Shown here: piece after piece, positions 55,495 through 64,000 of the stretch
Position numbering within the stretch: the stretch's first letter is position 1
How the letters are laid out: each line of letters opens with the position of its first letter
Source of the DNA: Gibbula magus
Lineage: Eukaryota; Mollusca; Gastropoda; Trochida; Trochidae
Length of the DNA stretch: 64,000 bases
Assembly: GCA_936450465.1 (NCBI GenBank)
Contig: OW388291.1
Span: 32,650,656 to 32,714,655, forward strand
Reading direction: 5' to 3'
Made by a program: the position numbers and the translations under genes
The notes under the pieces: model-generated
The model's input: only the letters and a program-made list of their open reading frames with translations
Databases searched by the model: none
What the model was told of the DNA's origin: nothing

Positions 55495-56036
55495 ATGAAG
55501 CGCCAATCCGAGGTTATTTACACCAGTAGCAGTCCCTTCAGCATACGGTTTAAGCGGAAACCTAACTTTGACTTTACATGCAAACTGCCCCTGGTGGATT
55601 ATTCATTCAGCAATGATGAGGACAACACTACAGAGCAAGAAGTTGAGACTTCTTTGAATACTTTGCGATCTAGTCTTGCACAACTCGGCAGCCCCATGCC
55701 TCCTATGAAAAGGCGAAATCATGTGAAACATAATTGCACACAAGATACTTTGAGCAGAGATGTGGGGAAGCGCATTTCTCTTAAATTAAAAGAGGAGCAG
55801 AAAGCTGAAACACTCAGAAAACACCAACTTATCTCACAGGTGACGGGAGATATTCTCTCATCAATGCACGTGTGTGAAGCAGAAGCTCCAAGGAAGAAAC
55901 AGCGATTGGATTTCACTTTATTTACAAAACGTGTTTCTCTTGGCAGAGGGCACAAACACAAAGGCTTATATAAGCTCTTACAGTAGAAAGAGGAAGACAA
56001 CATTCTCGGATAAAATATTCGGCCTTTTTCAAAAGT
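55495..56036 (+). pseudogene. Array gene copy 7, 4-bp insertion frameshift
   Basis: TATA is inserted near 55970 (GGCTTATATAAGCTC for GGCTTAAGCTC), shifting the frame after residue 157 and stopping at 55984-55986. The product would have 163 residues without the RKRK cluster and the conserved C-terminus. Asn replaces Asp40 in the acidic patch. The original stop position is about 56034-56036. Confidence 0.85.
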
Positions 56037-57007
56037 AGAGTTTTACCAAATCACTCTCAACTACTGTGCTACTTCAGGGACAAGTTAATTGCAAAATGTT
56101 GTTTAAGATTTTGACATTCATTGTTTATATATTTTGTTGTACGTTTAATCATGTATTGTGTTACTGAAAGTGCTGAATAAAATAAACTAGAAATGGAATT
56201 CACTCTTCGTTGTTTTAACTTATATCTATACAGGATGAATCTGATCTGACAAGACGTTTGAAATGGTTTTTATATGAACAATGTAGGGAGTCTGATTAAC
56301 GTCTGGTCACATTATTTGGTGACATGGTTTCAAGCGTCACAAAAGTAGCAAACAGTTAAGAGATGCTTTCTGCAAAATACCACATAGCTTTAATGCTGAG
56401 TTCACTGATGACATTTTGTTCAACGTCGGCATGAAATTTGCAATGCAAGATGAGCTGTTGAAGATGTTAAAACAGTAGCCGTGCATGTTGTTAAGAGAGG
56501 CACGTTAAGAAAGTGTCAATCAGTCACAGTGAATACACAATCAATTAGTCAGGATATATTGTCTTCCTCAAAAGAAACTTTTCTTTTCGTGATTGCATCA
56601 ATGTTATGAAATAAATATACAAATATTGACGGACGCCGCCCATGACCAAAGCAGTGCTTTGCTAATTGACTCTTGGCTACTTCATCAACGGCTTGTAATC
56701 TGCAAGCCTTTTATTTGGTCATTGTTGAATGTTTAGATAACGGAGACGAATGTCTGGGCTGCTTGTGAAAGCAGACACACTCGATTGGTGACAATCGTAT
56801 ATTTTGTAAATAACACTGTGTACACAAGCGGACGTCATCCCTTTAAAAGCAGCAACACCAGCCAACATCGGCATCAAATTCAATCTGATCTATCAATGAC
56901 TCAGTAAGTGTGTGTTCGCCTGGAATATTGAAAGATTAACTTTATATTTTCCAGCGCCTGAGTGAGTTAATTGTTGTTCTACATCTCTACTCATTGAGCG
57001 TTGTAAG

Positions 57008-57547
57008 ATGAAGCGCCAATCCGAGGTTATTTACACCAGTAGCAGTCCCTTCAGCATACGGTTTAAGCGGAAACCTAACTTTGACTTTACATGCAAACTG
57101 CCCCTGGTGGATTATTCATTCAGCGATGATGAGGACAACACTACAGAGCAAGAAGTTGAGACTTCTTTGAATACTTTGCGATCTAGTCTTGCACAACTCG
57201 GCAGCCCCATGCCTCCTATGAAAAGGCGAAATCATGTGAAACATAATTGCACACAAGATACTTTGAGCAGAGATGTGGGGAAGCGCATTTCTCTTAAATT
57301 AAAAGAGGAGCAGAAAGCTGAAACACTCAGAAAACACCAACTTATCTCACAGGTGACGGGAGATATTCTCTCATCAATGCACGTGTGTGAAGCAGAAGCT
57401 CCAAGGAAGAAACAGCGATTGGATTTCACTTTATTTACAAAACATGTTTCTCTTTGCAGAGGGCACAAACACAAAGGCTTAAGCTCTAACAGCAGAAAGA
57501 GGAAGACAACATTCTCGGATAAAATATTCGGCCTTTTTCAAAAGTAG
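57008..57547 (+). CDS. Array gene copy 8, intact (179 aa)
   Basis: Full-length. Differences from the standard form are His for Arg146, Cys for Gly150 and Asn for Tyr161. All basic clusters remain. Confidence 0.8.
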   Translation: MKRQSEVIYTSSSPFSIRFKRKPNFDFTCKLPLVDYSFSDDEDNTTEQEVETSLNTLRSSLAQLGSPMPPMKRRNHVKHNCTQDTLSRDVGKRISLKLKEEQKAETLRKHQLISQVTGDILSSMHVCEAEAPRKKQRLDFTLFTKHVSLCRGHKHKGLSSNSRKRKTTFSDKIFGLFQK

Positions 57548-58516
57548 AGTTTTACCAAATCACTCTCAACTACTGTGCTACTTCAGGGACAAGTTAATTG
57601 CAAAATGTTGTTTAAGATTTTGACATTCATTGTTTATATATTTTGTTGTACGTTTAATCATGTATTGTGTTACTGAAAGTGCTGAATAAAATAAACTAGA
57701 AATGGAATTCACTCTTCGTTGTTTTAACTTATATCTATACAGGATGAATCTGATCTGACAAGACGTTTGAAATGGTTTTTATATGAACAATGTAGGGAGT
57801 CTGATTAACATCTGGTCACATTATTTGGTGACATGGTTTCAAGCGTCACAAAAGTAGCAAACAGTTAAGAGATGCTTTCTGCAAAATACCACATAGCTTT
57901 AATGCTGAGTTCACTGATGACATTTTGTTCAACGTCGGCATGAAATTTGCAATGCAAGATGAGCTGTTGAAGATGTTAAAACAGTAGCCGTGCATGTTGT
58001 TAAGAGAGGCACGTTAAGAAAGTGTCAATCAGTCACAGTGAATACACAATCAATTAGTCAGGATATATTGTCTTCCTCAAAAGAAACTTTTCTTTTCGTG
58101 ATTGCATCAATGTTATGAAATAAATATACAAATATTGACGGACGCCGACCATGACCAAAGCAGTGCTTTGCTAATTGACTCTTGGCTACTTCATCAACGG
58201 CTTGTAATCTGCAAGCCTTTTATTTGGTCATTGTTGAATGTTTAGATAACGGAGACGAATGTCTGGGCTGCTTGTGAAAGCAGACACACTCGATTGGTGA
58301 CAATCGTATATTTTGTAAATAACACTGTGTACACAAGCGGACGTCATCCCTTTAAAAGCAGCAACACCAGCCAACATCGGCATCAAATTCAATCTGATCT
58401 ATCAATGACTCAGTAAGTGTGTGTTCGCCTGGAATATTGAAAGATTAACTTTATATTTTCCAGCGCCTGAGTGAGTTAATTGTTGTTCTACATCTCTACT
58501 CATTGAGCGTTGTAAG

Positions 58517-59044
58517 ATGAAGCGCCAATCCGAGGTTATTTACACCAGTAGCAGTCCCTTCAGCATACGGTTTAAGCGGAAACCTAACTTTGACTTTACA
58601 TGCAAACTGCCCCTGGTGGATTATTCATTCAGCGATGATGAGGACAACACTACAGAGCAAGAAGTTTAGACTTCTTTGAATACTTTGCGATCTAGTCTTG
58701 CACAACTCGGCAGCCCCATGCCTCCTATGAAAAGGCGAAATCATGTGAAACAAGATACTTTGAGCAGAGATGTGGGGAAGCGCATTTCTCTTAAATTAAA
58801 AGAGGAGCAGAAAGCTGAAACACTCAGAAAACACCAACTTATCTCACAGGTGACGGGAGATATTCTCTCATCAATGCACGTGTGTGAAGCAGAAGCTCCA
58901 AGGAAGAAACAGCGATTGGATTTCACTTTATTTACAAAACGTGTTTCTCTTGGCAGAGGGCACAAACACAAAGGCTTAAGCTCTTACAGTAGAAAGAGGA
59001 AGACAACATTCTCGGATAAAATATTCGGCCTTTTTCAAAAGTAG
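58517..59044 (+). pseudogene. Array gene copy 9, nonsense at codon 51 and 12-bp deletion
   Basis: GAAGTTGAG is changed to GAAGTTTAG, giving TAG at 58667-58669 in place of Glu51. A 12-bp in-frame deletion also removes His-Asn-Cys-Thr at 79-82. Re-initiation at Met68 could give a fragment, but that is speculative. Downstream sequence is otherwise standard. Confidence 0.88.
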
Positions 59045-60013
59045 AGTTTTACCAAATCACTCTCAACTACTGTGCTACTTCAGGGACAAGTTAATTGCAA
59101 AATGTTGTTTAAGATTTTGACATTCATTGTTTATATATTTTGTTGTACGTTTAATCATGTATTGTGTTACTGAAAGTGCTGAATAAAATAAACTAGAAAT
59201 GGAATTCACTCTTCGTTGTTTTAACTTATATCTATACAGGATGAATCTGATCTGACAAGACGTTTGAAATGGTTTTTATATGAACAATGTAGGGAGTCTG
59301 ATTAACATCTGGTCATATTATTTGGTGACATGGTTTCAAGCGTCACAAAAGTAGCAAACAGTTAAGAGATGCTATTTGCAAAATACCACATAGCTTTAAT
59401 GCTGAGTTCACTGATGACATTTTGTTCAACGTCGGCATGAAATTTGCAATGCAAGATGAGCTGTTGAAGATGTTAAAACAGTAGCCGTGCATGTTGTTAA
59501 GAGAGGCACGTTAAGAAAGTGTCAATCAGTCACAGTGAATACACAATCAATTAGTCAGGATATATTGTCTTCCTCAAAAGAAACTTTTCTTTTCGTGATT
59601 GCATCAATGTTATGAAATAAATATACAAATATTGACGGACGCCGACCATGACCAAAGCAGTGCTTTGCTAATTGACTCTTGGCTACTTCATCAACGGCTT
59701 GTAATCTGCAAGCCTTTTATTTGGTCATTGTTGAATGTTAAGATAACGGAGACGAATGTCTGGGCTGCTTGTGAAAGCAGACACACTCGATTGGTGACAA
59801 TCGTATATTTTGTAAATAACACTGTGTACACAAGCGGACGTCATCCCTTTAAAAGCAGCAACACCAGCCAACATCGGCATCAAATTCAATCTGATCTATC
59901 AATGACTCAGTAAGTGTGTGTTCGCCTGGAATATTGAAAGATTAACTTTATATTTTCCAGCGCCTGAGTGAGTTAATTGTTGTTCTACATCTCTACTCAT
60001 TGAGCGTTGTAAG

Positions 60014-60553
60014 ATGAAGCGCCAATCCGAGGTTATTTACACCAGTAGCAGTCCCTTCAGCATACGGTTTAAGCGGAAACCTAACTTTGACTTTACATGC
60101 AAACTGCCCCTGGTGGATTATTCATTCAGCGATGATGAGGACAACACTACAGAGCAAGAAGTTTAGACTTCTTTGAATACTTTGCGATCTAGTCTTGCAC
60201 AACTCGGCAGCCCCATGCCTCCTATGAAAAGGCGAAATCATGTGAAACATAATTGCACACAAGATACTTTGAGCAGAGATGTGGGGAAGCGCATTTCTCT
60301 TAAATTAAAAGAGGAGCAGAAAGCTGAAACACTCAGAAAACACCAACTTATCTCACAGGTGACGGGAGATATTCTCTCATCAATGCACGTGTGTGAAGCA
60401 GAAGCTCCAAGGAAGAAACAGCGATTGGATTTCACTTTATTTACAAAACGTGTTTCTCTTGGCAGAGGGCACAAACACAAAGGCTTAAGCTCTTACAGCA
60501 GAAAGAGGAAGACAACATTCTCGGATAAAATATTCGGCCTTTTTCAAAAGTAG
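60014..60553 (+). pseudogene. Array gene copy 10, nonsense at codon 51
   Basis: The same Glu51-to-TAG change as copy 9 (60164-60166) without its 12-bp deletion. The rest of the frame is intact to the normal stop. The shared lesion in neighbouring copies points to duplication or conversion after the mutation. Confidence 0.88.
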
Positions 60554-61521
60554 AGTTTTACCAAATCACTCTCAACTACTGTGCTACTTCAGGGACAAGT
60601 TAATTGCAAAATGTTGTTTAAGATTTTGACATTCATTGTTTATATATTTTGTTGTACGTTTAATCATGTATTGTGTTACTGAAAGTGCTGAATAAAATAA
60701 ACTAGAAATGGAATTCACTCTTCGTTGTTTTAACTTATATCAATACAGGATGAATCTGATCTGACAAGACGTTTGAAATGGTTTTTATATGAACAATGTA
60801 GGGAGTCTGATTAACATCTGGTCACATTATTTGGGGACATGGTTTCAAGCGTCACAAAAGTAGCAAACAGTTAAGAGATGCTTTCTGCAAAATACCACAT
60901 AGCTTTAATGCTGAGTTCACTGATGACATTTTGTTCAACGTCGGCATGAAATTTGCAATGCAAGATGAGCTGTTGAAGATGTTAAAACAGTAGCCGTGCA
61001 TGTTGTTAAGAGAGGCACGTTAAGAAAGTGTCAATCAGTCACAGTGAATACACAATCAATTAGTCAGGATATATTGTCTTCCTCAAAAGAAACTTTTCTT
61101 TTCGTGATTGCATCAATGTTATGAAATAAATATACAAATATTGACGGACGCCGACCATGACCAAAGCAGTGCTTTGCTAATTGACTCTTGGCTACTTCAT
61201 CAACGGCTTGTAATCTGCAAGCCTTTTTTTGGTCATTGTTGAATGTTTAGATAACGGAGACGAATGTCTGGGCTGCTTGTGAAAGCAGACACACTCGATT
61301 GGTGACAATCGTATATTTTGTAAATAACACTGTGTACACAAGCGGACGTCATCCCTTTAAAAGCAGCAACACCAGCCAACATCGGCATCAAATTCAATCT
61401 GATCTATCAATGACTCAGTAAGTGTGTGTTCGCCTGGAATATTGAAAGATTAACTTTATATTTTCCAGCGCCTGAGTGAGTTAATTGTTGTTCTACATCT
61501 CTACTCATTGAGCGTTGTAAG

Positions 61522-62061
61522 ATGAAGCGCCAATCCGAGGTTATTTACACCAGTAGCAGTCCCTTCAGCATACGGTTTAAGCGGAAACCTAACTTTGACT
61601 TTACATGCAAACTGCCCCTGGTGGATTATTCATTCAGCGATGATGAGGACAACACTACAGAGCAAGAAGTTGAGACTTCTTTGAATACTTTGCGATCTAG
61701 TCTTGCACAACTCGGCAGCCCCATGCCTCCTATGAAAAGGCGAAATCATGTGAAACATAATTGCACACAAGATACTTTGAGCAGAGATGTGGGGAAGCGC
61801 ATTTCTCTTAAATTAAAAGAGGAGCAGAAAGCTGAAACACTCAGAAAACACCAACTTATCTCACAGGTGACGGGAGATATTCTCTCATCAATGCACGTGT
61901 GTGAAGCAGAAGCTCCAAGGAAGAAACAGCGATTGGATTTCACTTTATTTACAAAACGTGTTTCTCTTGGCAGAGGGCACAAACACAAAGGCTTAAGCTC
62001 TTACAGTAGAAAGAGGAAGACAACATTCTCGGATAAAATATTCGGCCTTTTTCAAAAGTAG
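61522..62061 (+). CDS. Array gene copy 11, intact (179 aa), standard form
   Basis: Matches the commonest sequence at every residue I compared. The unit is complete, with promoter-like block, 5' UTR intron (about 61419-61469), ORF and AATAAA at 62199-62204. It is a good reference copy for the family. Confidence 0.82.
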   Translation: MKRQSEVIYTSSSPFSIRFKRKPNFDFTCKLPLVDYSFSDDEDNTTEQEVETSLNTLRSSLAQLGSPMPPMKRRNHVKHNCTQDTLSRDVGKRISLKLKEEQKAETLRKHQLISQVTGDILSSMHVCEAEAPRKKQRLDFTLFTKRVSLGRGHKHKGLSSYSRKRKTTFSDKIFGLFQK

Positions 62062-62198
62062 AGTTTTACCAAATCACTCTCAACTACTGTGCTACTTCAG
62101 GGACAAGTTAATTGCAAAATGTTGTTTAAGATTTTGACATTCATTGTTTATATATTTTGTTGTACGTTTAATCATGTATTGTGTTACTGAAAGTGCTG

Positions 62199-62204
62199 AA
62201 TAAA
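62199..62204 (+). terminator. Polyadenylation signal of the array gene (example from copy 11)
   Basis: AATAAA in GCTGAATAAAATAAACTAG, 138 bases after the stop and followed by a T/GT-rich stretch (CTTCGTTGTTTTAAC). It is present in every unit, in each case between the ORF and the spacer. Confidence 0.7.
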
Positions 62205-62806
62205 ATAAACTAGAAATGGAATTCACTCTTCGTTGTTTTAACTTATATCTATACAGGATGAATCTGATCTGACAAGACGTTTGAAATGGTTTTTATATGA
62301 ACAATGTAGGGAGTCTGATTAACATCTGGTCACATTATTTGGTGACATGGTTTCAAGTGTCACAAAAGTAGCAAACAGTTAAGAGATGCTTTCTGCAAAA
62401 TACCACATAGCTTTAATGCTGAGTTCACTGATGACATTTTGTTCAACGTCGGCATGAAATTTGCAATGCAAGATGAGCTGTTGAAGATGTTAAAACAGTA
62501 GCCGTGCATGTTGTTAAGAGAGGCACGTTAAGAAAGTGTCAATCAGTCACAGTGAATACACAATCAATTAGTCAGGATATATTGTCTTCCTCAAAAGAAA
62601 CTTTTCTTTTCGTGATTGCATCAATGTTATGAAATAAATATACAAATATTGACGGACGCCGACCATGACCAAAGCAGTGCTTTGCTAATTGACTCTTGGC
62701 TACTTCATCAACGGCTTGTAATCTGCAAGCCTTTTATTTGGTCATTGTTGAATGTTAAGATAACGGAGACGAATGTCTGGGCTGCTTGTGAAAGCAGACA
62801 CACTCG

Positions 62807-62926
62807 ATTGGTGACAATCGTATATTTTGTAAATAACACTGTGTACACAAGCGGACGTCATCCCTTTAAAAGCAGCAACACCAGCCAACATCGGCATCAA
62901 ATTCAATCTGATCTATCAATGACTCA
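62807..62926 (+). promoter_or_regulatory. Array unit promoter (example from copy 12)
   Basis: In order: ATTGG (inverted CCAAT box, 62807-62811) inside the small palindrome CGATTG-GTGA-CAATCG; GGACGTCA (CRE-like, 7 of 8 bases, 62853-62860); TTTAAAAG (TATA-like, 62865-62872); and TGACTCA (exact AP-1 site, 62920-62926) just before the splice donor. The spacing fits a polymerase II start near 62895-62900. The same motifs recur in each standard unit and are missing before copy 1. Confidence 0.55.
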
Positions 62927-62977
62927 GTAAGTGTGTGTTCGCCTGGAATATTGAAAGATTAACTTTATATTTTCCAG
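62927..62977 (+). other. 51-bp intron in the 5' UTR of the array gene (example from copy 12)
   Basis: Donor CTCA|GTAAGTGTG and acceptor TATATTTTCCAG|CGCC, with a branch-like GATTAAC 20-25 bases before the AG. The same sequence lies upstream of every standard copy (for example 47431-47481). The second exon gives a 53-base leader before ATG. It is unusually short for this genome, where MAN2A introns are hundreds of bases or more. Confidence 0.55.
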
Positions 62978-63030
62978 CGCCTGAGTGAGTTAATTGTTGT
63001 TCTACATCTCTACTCATTGAGCGTTGTAAG

Positions 63031-63570
63031 ATGAAGCGCCAATCCGAGGTTATATACACCAGTAGCAGTCCCTTCAGCATACGGTTTAAGCGGAAACCTA
63101 ACTTTGACTTTACATGCAAACTGCCCCTGGTGGATTATTCATTCAGCGATGATGAGGACAACACTACAGAGCAAGAAGTTGAGACTTCTTTGAATACTTT
63201 GCGATCTAGTCTTGCACAACTCGGCAGCCCCATGCCTCCTATGAAAAGGCGAAATCATGTGAAACATAATTGCACACAAGATACTTTGAGCAGAGATGTG
63301 GGAAAGCGCATTTCTCTTAAATTAAAAGAGGAGCAGAAAGCTGAAACACTCAGAAAACACCAACTTATCTCACAGGTGACGGGAGATATTCTCTCATCAA
63401 TGCACGTGTGTGAAGCAGAAGCTCCAAGGAAGAAACAGCGATTGGATTTCACTTTATTTACAAAACGTGTTTCTCTTGGCAGAGGGCACAAACACAAAGG
63501 CTTAAGCTCTTACAGTAGAAAGAGGAAGACAACATTCTCGGATAAAATATTCGGCCTTTTTCAAAAGTAG
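63031..63570 (+). CDS. Array gene copy 12, intact (179 aa)
   Basis: Encodes the same protein as copy 11; I noticed only silent changes (TATATACACC for TATTTACACC, GGAAAG for GGGAAG). The next unit's spacer continues to the window end, so further copies are expected. Confidence 0.82.
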   Translation: MKRQSEVIYTSSSPFSIRFKRKPNFDFTCKLPLVDYSFSDDEDNTTEQEVETSLNTLRSSLAQLGSPMPPMKRRNHVKHNCTQDTLSRDVGKRISLKLKEEQKAETLRKHQLISQVTGDILSSMHVCEAEAPRKKQRLDFTLFTKRVSLGRGHKHKGLSSYSRKRKTTFSDKIFGLFQK

Positions 63571-64000
63571 AGTTTTACCAAATCACTCTCAACTACTGTG
63601 CTACTTCAGGGACAAGTTAATTGCAAAATGTTGTTTAAGATTTTGACATTCATTGTTTATATATTTTGTTGTACGTTTAATCATGTATTGTGTTACTGAA
63701 AGTGCTGAATAAAATAAACTAGAAATGGAATTCACTCTTCGTTGTTTTAACTTATATCTATACAGGATGAATCTGATCTGACAAGACGTTTGAAATGGTT
63801 TTTATATGAACAATGTAGGGAGTCTGATTAACATCTGGTCATATTATTTGGTGACATGGTTTCAAGCGTCACAAAAGTAGCAAACAGTTAAGAGATGCTA
63901 TTTGCAAAATACCACATAGCTTTAATGCTGAGTTCACTGATGACATTTTGTTCAACGTCGGCATGAAATTTGCAATGCAAGATGAGCTGTTGAAGATGTT

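Larger units (their letters stand above)
45930..64000 (+). repeat. Head-to-tail array of a 1509-bp gene unit, continuing past the window
   Basis: Starts of the ORF or its remnant lie at 46033, about 47535, 49036, 50545, 52477, 53986, 55495, 57008, 58517, 60014, 61522 and 63031. Spacing is 1509 in most cases. The interval 50545-52477 is longer by 423 bp because of a partial duplication, and 58517-60014 is shorter by 12 bp. Units from the third onward differ at only scattered sites; the two leftmost are more diverged. Each unit has its own promoter-like block, 5' UTR intron, ORF and AATAAA. The array is unidirectional with no inverted unit. Confidence 0.96.

Noticed and set aside
62616..62930. 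104-codon spacer ORF (also at 59599-59913)
   Set aside because: Other units have an in-frame TAG at the same place and it overlaps the inferred promoter and splice donor. Kept only as a low-interest observation.

Overview
The window is eukaryotic, animal nuclear DNA. It holds one clearly recognisable host gene split into 18 visible exons with GT-AG introns, and dense interspersed repeats. The repeat style (many hairpin-headed elements with CCGT microsatellite cores, and a DIRS retrotransposon) suggests a lophotrochozoan, most likely a bivalve mollusc; that placement is an inference from memory. No prokaryotic operon, CRISPR array or RNA gene was seen.

Region 1 (1-33.5 kb, + strand) is the 3' three quarters of a class II alpha-mannosidase gene (glycoside hydrolase 38, Golgi MAN2A type). 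The 18 exons join without a phase break into 883 codons plus a stop at 33485-33487. The introns carry many mobile elements: a hAT-like element with an 8-bp target duplication, a pair of 3.04-kb TIR elements in perfect tandem sharing one TA, a piggyBac-like TTAA element, foldback MITEs, and several elements built like non-autonomous Helentrons (inverted head and tail motifs, CCGT core, 3' hairpin). One of these is nested in another and contains a 548-bp tandem array.

Region 2 (33.5-45.9 kb) is intergenic or belongs to an unseen gene. It holds two weak promoter candidates and a structurally complete DIRS1-like tyrosine-recombinase retrotransposon (35896-42438). The element has 206-bp inverted terminal repeats, gag with one frame break, RT/RNase H, an overlapping tyrosine recombinase, and a 97-bp internal complementary region that spells the joined ends of the element. 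A LINE reverse-transcriptase fragment and another Helentron-like element follow.

Region 3 (about 45.93 kb to the window end) is a head-to-tail array of a roughly 1509-bp unit. Each standard unit looks like a complete small gene: CCAAT, CRE-like and TATA-like motifs, a 51-bp intron in the 5' UTR, a 179-codon ORF for a basic, probably nuclear protein I do not recognise, and AATAAA. Twelve full-size copies and one partial copy are visible: seven intact full-length ORFs, one six bases shorter, and four broken by start loss, frameshift or nonsense. The array runs off the right edge. It is the best candidate for an undescribed system here.
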